Shown here piece by piece: positions 19,176 to 29,500 of a stretch of 64,000 bases of DNA. The first letter of the stretch is position 1. Every line of letters begins with the position of its first letter. The notes below the pieces were generated by a model. The model ran no database searches. It saw nothing but the letters and a program-made list of their open reading frames with translations, and was not told the DNA's origin. Made by a program: the position numbers and the translations under genes. Origin of the DNA: a bacterium (GTDB taxonomy: Bacteria > Bacillota > Clostridia > Lachnospirales > Lachnospiraceae). The DNA lies in assembly GCA_030524675.1 (NCBI GenBank), contig JAUNGE010000008.1, positions 24,974 to 88,973 of the forward strand, given 5' to 3'.

Positions 19176-19400
19176 AGTTCTTTTCCTTCCGTTTCAAATA
19201 TTACCGTTTTTTGCTATGCGCATGATACCTGTTTTTTAGTATAATACAAAATACCAGAAAAAAACAGCCGTTCTCACGAATTTTTAGAAAGTTTAGAAAT
19301 CCGCAGTTTTCCTCCAATCACGAGGCACTTTGAATCTGCCCCATGTCCTATCTCTCTGGTGCAGGCAATCGGCAAATCTGGCCGCACTGCGTGCTTCGCC

Positions 19401-19832
19401 TCAAAAAGAGCTATATCCTTCACTAGCTCCCCACATCTTTTGTGCTTTCTTCTTCTCATCTGCCAGCACCTGTACTTCTATGGTACAATTTGTTTCCTTT
19501 CCATCGTAAAAAAGCTTTACCCGATACACGCCTGGCACATTCCAGTCCACTCCGCCAAAATCCCAGGCTAATTTTGAAAACACAATCTCATCCTTCGAGA
19601 AATACTTCTCCGGCAAAAAAACGGCCTCTGTCCCAACCTCTGTTTTTACATACAAGGTAGTGCTCTGCCCTTTCTGAAAAAGGGGATTTTCTGGTCTTAG
19701 ACTCTTCCACGCAAACAGCAGAATCACCATCAGCACAAGTATGGGAAACAGCCGGATGGAAAATGGGCGCTTCTCTTTATTTTCTTTATTTTTTGTCTGC
19801 CTTATCTGTTTTAAAAATGTTTTCTCTTTCAT
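19401..19832 (-). CDS. small membrane-anchored protein of unknown function
   Basis: 143 residues: a lysine-rich cytoplasmic N-terminus, one membrane span (about residues 29-45), then an extracytoplasmic domain of about 75 residues with alternating hydrophobic pattern ending in VPGVYRVKLFYDGKETNCTIEVQV, which resembles the last strands of a bacterial immunoglobulin-like domain. I do not recognise a named family. Codon use is like the neighbours. It is divergent from the radical SAM gene. Confidence 0.65.
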   Translation of the reverse strand: MKEKTFLKQIRQTKNKENKEKRPFSIRLFPILVLMVILLFAWKSLRPENPLFQKGQSTTLYVKTEVGTEAVFLPEKYFSKDEIVFSKLAWDFGGVDWNVPGVYRVKLFYDGKETNCTIEVQVLADEKKKAQKMWGASEGYSSF

Positions 19833-20066
19833 AATTTCTGTCCTGTTATTTCTTCCTCCTCTTTGCTCTTCTCTGCCCTTCTTCGCTCTTTATCTCCAAA
19901 TAAAAATTTTACCACAAGAAACAGGCATATGCATTAAAAAATATTGTATTTTTTTCTTTTATATCGTACACTTTCCTATATCCTGTATCTTGACGTACCA
20001 TTCTTATTGTACAATTCCATATGGCATCATGCATCGCCATTCTAACTGCATGGGAAAGGAAAATTT

Positions 20067-20996
20067 ATGAATCCGCAGAAACGCTGGAATGACAAACCTT
20101 ACTATTCTCTTGATGCTTATCTGAAAGAGACTTTTGGAGAAAAAGTGTACAAACTCGCTCTGGAGAGCGGCTGTACCTGCCCGAATCGCGACGGCACGCT
20201 CGGCACGCGGGGATGCATTTTCTGCAGCGAGGGTGGTTCCGGTGACTTTGCCATCCCGAGACAGTCTTCTGTCCGCGAACAGATTGCTCTCGCAAAGGAA
20301 AAAGTGGCTGGAAAAATCACATCGGGGCGATACATCGCGTACTTTCAGTCCTACACCAACACCTATGCACCTGCAGAGGTCCTTCGGCCTCTCTTTGAGG
20401 ACGCATTGGCGCAGCCGGAAATTGTCGCCTTATCTGTCGGCACACGCCCCGACTGCCTCCCTGCCCCGATTCTTTCGCTCTTGGATTCCTGCAATCAGGA
20501 AAAACCGGTCTGGGTGGAACTGGGACTGCAGACCATTCATGAGGACACTGCCCGCTTTATCCGCCGCGGCTACCCGCTCTGCGTATTTGAGGCGGCTGTG
20601 AGGGAGCTGAAAGCCAGGGGAATCTCTGTGATTGTTCATGTGATTCTGGGGCTTCCGACCGAGAGCCGCGAACAGATGCTGGAGACGGTGCGCTATCTCG
20701 GTGCTCTTGGCATTGACGGCATCAAACTTCAACTTCTGCATATCCTAAAAGGGACGGATTTGGCCGTCATCTATGAAGCCAGCCCATTCCCTGTGTTTTC
20801 TCTGGAAGAATACGCAGATATGGTGATTGACTGCGTGGAAGCTCTCCCGCAAAATGTCGTGATTCACCGCATCAGCGGCGATGCCCCGAAACCTCTGCTG
20901 ATTGCGCCAGCATGGAGTGCCAACAAGCGCCTGGTTCTAAATACGATTGCCAGGCGGATGAAAGAAAGAAACAGCTGGCAGGGAAAAGCTGTATGA
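20067..20996 (+). CDS. radical SAM protein, TIGR01212/YhcC family
   Basis: 309 residues. The radical SAM cluster cysteines are at C38, C50 and C53 (CPN...GCIFC), and CTCPNRDG with GSGDF, the FQSYTNTYAP segment and VGTRPDCLP match the TIGR01212 (YhcC) family. The family function is not well defined; some members act in RNA modification. AAGGAAAATTT precedes the ATG. It is one of only two plus-strand genes and converges on the structured RNA and amidase on the other strand. Confidence 0.92.
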   Translation: MNPQKRWNDKPYYSLDAYLKETFGEKVYKLALESGCTCPNRDGTLGTRGCIFCSEGGSGDFAIPRQSSVREQIALAKEKVAGKITSGRYIAYFQSYTNTYAPAEVLRPLFEDALAQPEIVALSVGTRPDCLPAPILSLLDSCNQEKPVWVELGLQTIHEDTARFIRRGYPLCVFEAAVRELKARGISVIVHVILGLPTESREQMLETVRYLGALGIDGIKLQLLHILKGTDLAVIYEASPFPVFSLEEYADMVIDCVEALPQNVVIHRISGDAPKPLLIAPAWSANKRLVLNTIARRMKERNSWQGKAV

Positions 20997-21047
20997 TTTC
21001 CCCGCCAGCTGCACGTTTGCGCTGCATTATCCGTTCCTAAACGGACA

Positions 21048-21244
21048 TGTCGCCTAACGGCGACACCACCATAATATGAAAGTCGATTGCTCCGTGCTCA
21101 CGCACTCCCGCAATCGCCGCCAGTATTCGCAAATCGGCCAGCTCACGCTGTCCTTTTTTGCTCATACTTCCTTGCTCGTCAAATGTCCAGTCGGCTTGGT
21201 GTGCAAGCACCCCTGCCGCCTGGCCGCTTGACGAGACTTTCATA
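21048..21244 (-). ncRNA. structured RNA candidate, four-way junction, copy A
   Basis: Read on the minus strand. P1: 21235-21244 pairs with 21075-21084 (UAUGAAAGUC/GACUUUCAUA, 10 pairs). P2: 21175-21235, outer stem CUCGUCAA/UUGACGAG, inner CCAG/CUGG and CGGC/GCCG, capped by GUG-CUUG-CAC. P3: AGUAU/AUACU (21164-21168 with 21122-21126), tandem GA/GA mismatch, GCAAA/UUUGC, then CAGC-GUGA-GCUG. P4: 21085-21115, GAUUGC/GCAAUC around GUGC-GUGA-GCAC. A hairpin UGUCGCC-loop-GGCGACA (21048-21065) follows, and a second one (21030-21045) lies beyond. Each arm has a counterpart at 63793-63991 with different bases. A 68-codon open frame with no ribosome binding site runs through it and is judged an artefact. 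Function unknown. Confidence 0.7.
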
Positions 21245-21252
21245 GTAACATA

Positions 21253-22443
21253 TCAGTCTGCATAATATGCATCGATTCCATCTGCAATTCCTTTTGCAAT
21301 TTTATTCTGGTACTCTTCTGTCGCCATCAGACGGTCCTCCTCCGCATTGCTCATAAAGCCCATCTCCACAATCGTGACCGGAATTTCGCACCAGTTGATT
21401 CCGCTCATGGTATCTGTCTCCTGAATACCTCGGTTCTTAAATCCTGTCTGTGCGCAGATGCCGTCCACAATTTTCCTTGACAGTTTCTGGCTCTTCTCAT
21501 ACAAATTGGCATTGTAAGGGTTATTTTTTGTCATGCACATTGTCAGCGTACCGCGCACACTGCTGTTGCTGAGAGAGTTCGCATGTACACGGACAAAAAT
21601 ATCCGCGCCGCTCTCATTTGCCATCTTCGCGCGCTCCGAGTTGCTCAAATCCACCTCATGAATTTCACGCACCATGTAGACATCGTAGCCACGGCTCACC
21701 AGCTCTTCTTTCAGTTTCAAGGAAACGGCCAAATTCAGCTTATACTCGGCAATTCCTGTGGAAACTCCTGCTGTTCCGGAACTCACCTTGGCCTTCATGG
21801 TGGAGGAGCCAGGTCCATCCGGCTCTTTCTGGCTATTCCCCTTTGCCTGATGTCCAGCGTCAATCGCTACCATAATTCCTTTTTCTCCGCCGGATGTCTT
21901 TGTGCCGACTCCGTCTCCGGTCTTTGCCGCCTGCACAGAAGTTTCCTTCGGCTTTGGCTGAGAGGTGGAGAGATATCTGGACGCTGCATAATATTCCCCG
22001 CCGTCCCATACCACCTTGCTCCAGGTCTCGCTGTAACCGACTCTCTTTATAGAACTTCCATAAGAAAGCTCTGTGACAATCTCACTTTCTGTTGATGCGC
22101 CTTTGCGGATATTTAAGGTACTCGCTGTGATATACACAGTTTCATCCACAGTCTGCAGAGAAATCGCTGGTTCCTTCACCTCTGGAACGCTGTTTTCGCT
22201 CCGCACTGTCTGCATCTGCTGACTCACCAAATCTTGATTTTCTTCTGATTTGTTTGTTTCTTCCGTCTCTTTTCCTGATGTCTCTTCTCCTGCTATTTCC
22301 TGCCTTGCAGACTTTCCCTCATACTCTTTTGTCTGTTTCCAGATTCCCTGCGCCCCATTCTGGCATCCGCCAAGCATGCAGGAAAGCACCAGGATTCCAA
22401 CCCACAGCAAAAATCCGGCATTTCTCCTTTTCCTTGTCCTCAT
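21253..22443 (-). CDS. lipoprotein N-acetylmuramoyl-L-alanine amidase with SH3 domain
   Basis: 396 residues: a signal peptide with lipobox MLGGC near residue 27, a low-complexity linker, an SH3b domain (about residues 95-165, TASTLNIRKGAST), then a zinc amidase_3 domain with MVAIDAGHQ, the metal Glu in GIAEYKLNLAV, VHANSLSNS and the catalytic Glu in VTIVEMGFMSN. It cleaves the stem peptide from peptidoglycan at the cell surface. I chose ATG at 22443 because it gives a proper lipoprotein signal; upstream ATGs (to 22512) lack binding sites. The stop is 9 bases from the P1 arm of structured RNA copy A. Confidence 0.92.
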   Translation of the reverse strand: MRTRKRRNAGFLLWVGILVLSCMLGGCQNGAQGIWKQTKEYEGKSARQEIAGEETSGKETEETNKSEENQDLVSQQMQTVRSENSVPEVKEPAISLQTVDETVYITASTLNIRKGASTESEIVTELSYGSSIKRVGYSETWSKVVWDGGEYYAASRYLSTSQPKPKETSVQAAKTGDGVGTKTSGGEKGIMVAIDAGHQAKGNSQKEPDGPGSSTMKAKVSSGTAGVSTGIAEYKLNLAVSLKLKEELVSRGYDVYMVREIHEVDLSNSERAKMANESGADIFVRVHANSLSNSSVRGTLTMCMTKNNPYNANLYEKSQKLSRKIVDGICAQTGFKNRGIQETDTMSGINWCEIPVTIVEMGFMSNAEEDRLMATEEYQNKIAKGIADGIDAYYAD

Positions 22444-22470
22444 TCCTCCACCTTTCTCTCCCTGTAGAGT

Positions 22471-22552
22471 ACACATTGTCTGTGCATTTTTTTCATGCAT
22501 TTGCCTGTACATTTACTTACACATTTTTCGTTTTACACATTGTCTGTGCATT
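22471..22552. repeat. 18-bp direct repeat pair
   Basis: ACACATTGTCTGTGCATT is found at 22471-22488 and, without change, at 22535-22552, with degenerate CATTT-rich copies between. It lies in the gap between mnmA and the amidase gene. Confidence 0.7.
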
Positions 22553-22559
22553 GCCATCA

Positions 22560-23705
22560 CTACCGAATCGTTCCGCCGCCCACAACGTAATCGTCCTGAT
22601 AGAACACCACTGCCTGCCCTGGCGTAATTGCTCTCTGTGGTTCATCAAACACACACTCCACGCTTCCGTCTTCTCTCTCCCGAATGACGCATGGAGCCGC
22701 CTTGTGCGCATAGCGAATTTTTGCGGACACACGCATTTCTCGCCCGTGCAGGCCATCGACTGCCATCCAATTCACCTCATCGCAGACCAGCCTGTCAGAA
22801 AAGACATCTTCTGCCTCTCCGATTACCACCTCATTGGTCTGCGGGCGAATCTCTGTCACAAAGATTCTGCGGCCCTCGGCAATGTTCAATCCACGCCGCT
22901 GTCCCACTGTGTAATTTGTGATTCCCTGATGCCGCCCCAAAATCCTGCCGTCTTTTGTGACAAAATTCCCCTCCGGAGGCACTTTTCCAGTAAACTCTCG
23001 AATGAATTTGGCATAGTCATGGTCCGGAATAAAGCAGATTTCCTGGCTATCCGGCGTATCTGCCGCCTCTAGCCCTGCCTGCTTCGCCATGTTTCGTATC
23101 TCACTCTTCTGATACAGTCCCACCGGCATCAGCGTGTGAGAAAGCTGTTCCTGGGTCAATCGGTACAGCGCATATGTCTGGTCTTTCTGCCCTGTCACCT
23201 GAAGTGTATAGCGCCCATTGGGAAGGATTTTTATCCTTGCATAATGCCCTGTAGCAATGTATTCTGCCCCCAGAGCGCGGCTTCTCGCCAAAAGCGCCTC
23301 CCATTTCACAAAACGGTTGCAGATCACGCAGGGATTCGGCGTCCTTCCTCTCAGATATTCCTCCGCGAACTGCTTCATCACATGCTCCCTGAATTCTCTG
23401 CGAAAATCTAAGATATAATGAGGAATTCCCAGGGCATCCGCCATCCGTCTGGCATCCGCCGCAAACGCCGGTACCATGCCAGACTTTAAAATCCCGTTTC
23501 CTGTATCCCCATCTGGTCCACCATACTGCTCCTTTGCCATCTGGTCCAGCACTTCTCCTATATGACATCCTTCCGGCTCCCAGTGAACCATCGTGGCGCC
23601 AATTACATCATAGCCCTGTTCTTTTAAAAGCCAGGCGCCGACGGAAGAATCCACTCCGCCGGACATCCCGATTACTACTTTCTTTTTCTCCATTATAAGG
23701 TCCAT
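22560..23705 (-). CDS. mnmA: tRNA-specific 2-thiouridylase
   Basis: 381 residues. Adds sulfur to the wobble uridine of Lys, Glu and Gln tRNAs. The PP-loop GMSGGVDSS binds ATP; catalytic cysteines are Cys126 in NPCVIC and Cys224 in QEICF; TGHYA and GQRRGLN are family motifs. A segment around residues 45-75 (GPDGDTGNG) looks longer than in most MnmA proteins. Two close ATGs (23705 and 23693) are both possible starts. A cysteine desulfurase gene upstream probably supplies the sulfur. Confidence 0.95.
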   Translation of the reverse strand: MDLIMEKKKVVIGMSGGVDSSVGAWLLKEQGYDVIGATMVHWEPEGCHIGEVLDQMAKEQYGGPDGDTGNGILKSGMVPAFAADARRMADALGIPHYILDFRREFREHVMKQFAEEYLRGRTPNPCVICNRFVKWEALLARSRALGAEYIATGHYARIKILPNGRYTLQVTGQKDQTYALYRLTQEQLSHTLMPVGLYQKSEIRNMAKQAGLEAADTPDSQEICFIPDHDYAKFIREFTGKVPPEGNFVTKDGRILGRHQGITNYTVGQRRGLNIAEGRRIFVTEIRPQTNEVVIGEAEDVFSDRLVCDEVNWMAVDGLHGREMRVSAKIRYAHKAAPCVIREREDGSVECVFDEPQRAITPGQAVVFYQDDYVVGGGTIR

Positions 23706-24046
23706 CCTCTGTTCTCATTTTTTCTGCTGCCTGCCACTCACCATCTGCTTTTCTCAATCAATTTTCTTAATCTATTTTCTCTGTCCGTGTTACCGTCTGT
23801 CCTGCTATCTGTTTTCTCAAAAATTCTGCTTTTTCTGCTGCAAAGAGCACCTATGATGCGTGCCAGGTGATGACTACAGTGTAACCGATTCCATTCCAAG
23901 AATCAATACCCTCGAAAGAGTCATTTCCCACGAGCACATTTCCATCTTCTTCACATGCAGGTGTATTTTTGCAGACATTCTTTTTATACACACATACACA
24001 CGGATAATTCTGCCTACAAATACCTAGTTTTTTGGCACATACCTAT
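23706..24046. other. 341-base gap between mnmA and the desulfurase gene; short open fragment
   Basis: No recognisable gene. On the minus strand an open stretch of 46 codons (23851-23991) ends in a TAG and has protein-like composition (GNDSFEGIDSWNG, YTVVITWHAS), but it has no ATG and no ribosome binding site. It may be a gene remnant or chance. The rest is T-rich with no hairpin I can support. Confidence 0.25.
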
Positions 24047-25228
24047 TTATTTTCTGCGCCGTCTGCACACCATGTCACGATACGCCGCCGACTGCCCGCG
24101 CAGCATACCAACGCACCGTTTCAGTACTTCGACTACAGTATCAATCTCCTCTTTCGTTGTCTCCTCGCTCAACGTGAGCCGCAGAGCACCGCGTCCGATT
24201 TCATCCGGCAGTCCGATAGCCCGCAGCACATGCGAAGTCCCTTTGGAGCTTGCGGAACATGCCGAGCCGCTTGAAGCGCAGATTCCATTCATATCAAGAA
24301 GAAGCACCAGCGCTGCTCCATCCACAAACTGAAATGAAAAATTCGCATTATTCGGAAGTCTCTGCCCTCTAGCTCCATTCAGCCTGCTATACGGAATTTC
24401 CAGAAGTATCCGTTCAATCAGATACTCTCTCAGTCCCTGCTCTTTTTCGATGCGCTCCTGCATCCTGCAAAATGCCATTTCCGCAGCCTTGCCCATTCCT
24501 ACAATTCCGGCAACATTCTCTGTGCCGCTGCGCTGCCCTCTCTCCTGGCCTCCACCCTGTATCATAGGCGGAATCCTGCATCCTTCCCTCACATACAAAA
24601 ATCCGACTCCTTTTGGACCATGAAATTTGTGCGCGCTGGCACTCAGCATGGAAATATGGCAGTCATCCACAGAAATCGGGATATGCCCAAATGCCTGTAC
24701 CGCGTCTGTGTGAAACAGAATTCCATGTTTTTTTGAAATCTCCCCAATCTCTTTCAGCGGCTGTATGGTGCCGATTTCATTGTTCGCTGCCATCACAGAA
24801 ATCAGCATCGTATCCGGACGGATTGCCTTCTCCAAAGCATCCAGTTTCACCATGCCGCCTTCATCCACAGGCAGATACGTCACTTCAAATCCCTGTTTTT
24901 CCAACCACTGACAGGTATGCAGTATCGCGTGATGTTCTATCTGTGTTGTAATCATATGACATTTTCCGGCAGCTTTTCCCATTTCCATCGCTGCCTTCAA
25001 CGCCCAGTTATCTGCCTCTGTACCTCCCGACGTGAAGAAAATCGCGCTCTTCTTTGCGCCGATTCCATCCGCAATCGTCTGCCTCACATTGTCCATCTCT
25101 TTCCGGCATGTGTCCGAGAATCCATATATAGAAGAGGGATTTCCATACTGTCCCTGCAAAAACGGCATCATTGCTTCCATTGCTTCTTTACTGACTTTTG
25201 TAGTTGCTGCATTGTCCAGATAAATCAC
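24047..25228 (-). CDS. cysteine desulfurase (NifS/IscS family)
   Basis: 393-residue PLP enzyme that takes sulfur from cysteine as a protein persulfide. YLDNAATT at the N-terminus, HTDAVQAFG, the PLP lysine Lys201 in SASAHKFHGPKG and the persulfide cysteine Cys324 in SSGSACS are all present. The start is a GTG with AGGAG seven bases upstream. Its place directly before mnmA suggests a dedicated sulfur donor for tRNA thiolation. No IscU gene follows. Confidence 0.94.
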   Translation of the reverse strand: MIYLDNAATTKVSKEAMEAMMPFLQGQYGNPSSIYGFSDTCRKEMDNVRQTIADGIGAKKSAIFFTSGGTEADNWALKAAMEMGKAAGKCHMITTQIEHHAILHTCQWLEKQGFEVTYLPVDEGGMVKLDALEKAIRPDTMLISVMAANNEIGTIQPLKEIGEISKKHGILFHTDAVQAFGHIPISVDDCHISMLSASAHKFHGPKGVGFLYVREGCRIPPMIQGGGQERGQRSGTENVAGIVGMGKAAEMAFCRMQERIEKEQGLREYLIERILLEIPYSRLNGARGQRLPNNANFSFQFVDGAALVLLLDMNGICASSGSACSASSKGTSHVLRAIGLPDEIGRGALRLTLSEETTKEEIDTVVEVLKRCVGMLRGQSAAYRDMVCRRRRK

Positions 25229-25335
25229 AACAATTCTCCTGATTTCAGTACTTACTATTTAATATATTCCAAAATCCAGAACTTGTTTCATTTTTCATAT
25301 AGCAAGGAATCCATGCATCTGATACATCCAATAGC

Positions 25336-26445
25336 TCAGTGATGTGTTCTCACCAATTCACACACTCTCTGTATCTCATCCGGAATCCGAATTCGTCGCG
25401 GGCACATGGAAAGACACGGCATACTGGTACATTTCCTGCACCATTTCGCACTTTCCTCTATCCCAAGAGCCAGCTTCTTTAACGCCCAGAAATTTTTTCC
25501 GAGAAAGTAATAGTGATACTGGCGAAATAAAGTGTGAATTTCTGTGCCATGTGGACAGCGGCATCTCTGACAGCGGTCACACGGAATGGGAGAAAACTGT
25601 TTTTCCAGTGTGGACAGCACTTCTGCAAAAGAAATCTTCTGCGCCCTAGAATTCTCACTCACAGCACTCCCCATGGCAGCATCCGCCTGCCAAATGGCAC
25701 CAATTCCAATCAAAGCGCTCGAAACCGGATACGACAGTACGCCCTGCAAGAGCGTGCATACAGAAAAGAACGCAGGCAGAATTCCAGCCGCATATACCTT
25801 ATTCACCAGAAATCCTTTGTGTGAAAACCTCTCCTCCTGGGCCATTCTGTCCAGCATACCGCGTTCCAAAATATTTCCGCTTCCCTGCAGCACATCGACC
25901 CGCGCATCCTGTGCACCTCGCAGCAAAATGTCATAATAATGGGAAGCCACGCCTGCAAACCGTATTTTCCCTTCCTGTTTCAGCTCCGTCAGTGCATCCA
26001 ACGCACCGCCTTTTTGAAACACTTCGTCCACATTGCCCTCATCCACCTGATGCACAAAGTAGATATCCGCATAGGTTCCCAGATTTTCGCAGGATGTTTC
26101 TACTGCCTGGTACATGTCATTCCCATCAAAAAAACGAGCCTTGTCCGATATGATAATGCGCTCTCTCCCTGACTTTTCGCTTTCCGTTTTCTCTCGTTCC
26201 AGATATGCTGCAAATTTCCCCAGCTTTCTTTCTGCATCTCCATACTCTGGGACAATCGCCGTGTCATAGAGATTGCACCCCAGAGCATATGCATGTGCCA
26301 TCACAGCCAGCGCCTGTTCGTCCTCCAGATTGTAATAGTCCGGAAGAACCGGCACACTCCCCTTTAAAATGGGAATCGTACCGAATCCCACCTCTGACAC
26401 CCAAAACCCTGTATCTCCCAATCTTCGGTATTTCATTTTTTCCAT
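25336..26445 (-). CDS. aldo/keto reductase with C-terminal Fe-S ferredoxin-like segment
   Basis: 369 residues. An aldo/keto reductase barrel with the Asp, Tyr, Lys and His of the usual tetrad (NLYDTA, EYGDAE, IISDKARF, YFVHQVD), followed by a cysteine-rich tail: CDRCQRCRCP near residue 290 and CRKCTSMPCLSMCP near residue 340, which probably hold one or two 4Fe-4S clusters. Such fusions occur in many anaerobes and their substrates are mostly unknown. A start at 26436 is equally possible. Confidence 0.88.
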   Translation of the reverse strand: MEKMKYRRLGDTGFWVSEVGFGTIPILKGSVPVLPDYYNLEDEQALAVMAHAYALGCNLYDTAIVPEYGDAERKLGKFAAYLEREKTESEKSGRERIIISDKARFFDGNDMYQAVETSCENLGTYADIYFVHQVDEGNVDEVFQKGGALDALTELKQEGKIRFAGVASHYYDILLRGAQDARVDVLQGSGNILERGMLDRMAQEERFSHKGFLVNKVYAAGILPAFFSVCTLLQGVLSYPVSSALIGIGAIWQADAAMGSAVSENSRAQKISFAEVLSTLEKQFSPIPCDRCQRCRCPHGTEIHTLFRQYHYYFLGKNFWALKKLALGIEESAKWCRKCTSMPCLSMCPRRIRIPDEIQRVCELVRTHH

Positions 26446-26467
26446 TTCCTCTATTTTTCTTTTTATA

Positions 26468-26544
26468 GCACCTCTCCATTTTCCATATACAGCATTTCGC
26501 GTTTTTCACATATGGCATTTCACATTTTTTATACATGACATTTC
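26468..26544. repeat. degenerate tandem repeat of about 24 bp
   Basis: Three to four loose copies with the common core CATATGGCATTTCACATTTTT-like (read on plus) fill the gap between the LRR gene and the aldo/keto reductase gene. The copies differ from one another and no function is evident. Confidence 0.4.
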
Positions 26545-29500
26545 TCATTCTTCATATATGATATGAGTTGGGGCTAACAGGCTCTTACATCCCACAAAAG
26601 CGCGCTCTTCCACTTGTATGCAGCTTCCAGAAAGCCAAATTTCTCCGCTTTCGTTTTGTCCTTCCAACTCTATTAGCCCTGATTGTCCCACCTGTATTTC
26701 TTCCAGCGTTCGGCAGAAAGCAAATGCCTCTTTTCCAATTTTTTTCACACTGTCAGGCAGTATCACGCGCCGCAGCGCATGGCAGCGGTAAAAGGCACGC
26801 GCAGGAATTTCCTCCACGCCGTCCGGCACAATGATTTCTCTGAGTGATGTACAGTGCTCAAAGGCACGTGCTCCTATCTTTTTCAGCGCCTGAAACGGCT
26901 CTATTGTCTCCAGATTTCCGCATCCAGAAAACGCCATCTCTCCCAGTTCCGCCACAGACTGCACCTGGGTTACACTGCGAAGCCACTTACAGCGGGCAAA
27001 TGCGCCTTTTCCGATTTTTCGCACATTCCCTGTCAGCGTCACTTCTGTGAGCAGGTTTCCATCCTGAAATACAGTATCTGCAATCTCTGTAATTCCGTGT
27101 GCCAATGCCAGACGGCTGATATTTCCCGTACACTCTCTCAGCACCCCATTCTCATCCGTCTTAAAGCAATTCAGCCGTTCCATCACAGCCTGATGCACGA
27201 GCGGCGGCAGCTCTTTGTGCCTGTCCTCGATTCCTCCCATCCGAAAAGCAGAGCCATCCGCCAGAATGATTTCCTTCAGATAAATACAGTTTCTAAATGC
27301 ATATTCCTCCACGCGGACACGCTCTGACAAAAAACGTATCTTTGTGATCTCCATTCCATTCGCAAAGGCCCAGCCGCACACCAGCCTGATGTCTTTTGGA
27401 ACTACCACTTCCCCGCTGCACGCAGAACCGTCCAAAAGCATATGATTCACAATCACCATCGGAGATTCCTGCTGCCGCTCTGCCATCCATGCGGTCCCAT
27501 GAAATGCTCTGGCTCCAATGTACTCCACACTCGCTGGAATCTCCACTTTTTCCAGCATCAGCGCATCTTTAAACACTTCCGCACGGATGGTTCGGATACC
27601 CTGCGGAATCTTCACATATCGGGCACTGCCGCAGTATCCGCACAGTTCTTCCTCTCTTTCCACTGCAAAGCAGCTCATCGCACTGTGAAACAGGATGCGC
27701 ACAATCTCCGGAATTTTATCATCCAGAATCGTGCGGTACTCCTGAAATTCCCACACTCTTCCATCCAATCTCACATACTGCAGCGCCGTGCAGCCCGAAA
27801 ATGCATACTCCCGCACACAGAGAGCCACATCTCTTTCATGTAGCTTCTCTGTTTTGGCATTTTCTATCCGAACTTCCTTCAATGCACAGCAGTCGTCAAA
27901 AGCGTGTGCTTCTATCACCGTTTCACGCTCCAAAGCCGCACGGCCATTCGCCAGTGTAATCTGTCTGAGACGGCAGCACCCCGCAAAAGCATATCTTCCT
28001 ACCCGCTTCACATGTCTCAAGTCAATTTGTTCTAGCGCCGCACAGCCCGAAAATGCCTGTTCTTTTATTTCCTGCACGATGCCGCCGTATTCGCACACAT
28101 ACAGTGCCATGCATCCCTCAAACAGACTCTCTTCCAGAACTGTCAGCCCTGATAGCTGTGCCTCTTTTAGTTTTGTACAATACCGAAACGCTCCCTGCCC
28201 AATGTGTTCCGCCTCCACACATACTTTCTGCAAGTTTGTACATTTTTCAAATGCCCGTCCACCAATCTGTCTGATTTTTCCTGAGAATTCAAATGCCTGC
28301 AGCTTTTGGCATCCCCAAAAAGCCCCATCTCCCACCCAAACCAAACTTTTTGGAAATGTGATTCTGGTGAGGTTCGGATTTCGTGAAAAAGCAAATGGTG
28401 CAATTCCTGTGATTCCTTCTGGAAGGCACACTTCTCCTGCTGCAAATTCTCCAGAGACCACCACGCCGCCTATGATACAGATACCGTTTGTTTCTCCGTT
28501 TTCTCCAGTTTTCTCTGCCCCTCTGTTTTCCACCGTCCATCCGGTTTTCTTTTTCTCTCTGTCCTTCTCATTTTGCCTCTCGGCAGCAGCTTTCTCCAGA
28601 AACTCCGCCTGTCCAAACGCATTTTCCCCAATATACACAAAGCCTATCTTTTCTGGAGGCTTCTTATCCGAAATCCCGATTTCTTTCCATTCTCTGCAGC
28701 CAAAGAAAGCCTCTTTTCCTATTTTCAGAGTCCCATTCAGATTCACGCACTGTATGTTGGCACACCCATAAAAAGCCCTATCTCCAATCTCTCTCCAGGA
28801 AGTTTCTTTTTCAGAAACTACTTCTTTTTTCACGCTCCGCAATGCAGTATCTCCAGCAAATACTTCCGCCTCCAGAATATTCGTATTTGCGTGCCAGTGC
28901 ACACACTGCAATGCGCTGCACCCCTTAAAAGCAGCCGCTCCAACCCATGTCACACTCTTTGGAATGTGTACCTGTGTGATTTCTTTGTTTCCATAACAGG
29001 CACCGCCCGCCACAATCCGCGTGCCTTCTGGAATCCTGACCTCCCCTTTCAGATACCTTCCATCCCAGAAAATAGGCTCTTGTGTTTCTTCTATTTCCTG
29101 CGTCTTTTCTGTCCATTCTTTCAAAAACAACGTTCCTTCCCAGACATTTCTGCCCACAGATTCCAGAGATTCTGGCAGTTGAATCTGCTTCAGTTTTTCA
29201 CAGTGATATGCAAATCTGTCTGGAATATGCTGCACGCCCTGTTCTAGCTGCACACTTCTTAAGCGCTTACATCCTGTAAAAATATCACGCCCCCAGCCGA
29301 CACCGCTTCCTAAGATGCGCGCTTTCTTTATACCGCTCTCTGCAAATGCCAGATTTCCCACATACTGCACACCGGACGGAACTGTGATTTCCGGCAGTCC
29401 ATCGCATCGATACCATGCCATATCGCCGATTTTTTTCAGTTCTTCTCCCAATTCTACCTGTTTCAGTGCACGGCACCCATAAAATGCCTGTTCTTTTATC

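Noticed and set aside
21037..21243. 68-codon open frame on minus after the amidase gene
   Set aside because: It has no ribosome binding site, runs exactly through all arms of the four-way junction RNA, and ends inside the 3' hairpins. The other RNA copy has no such frame.
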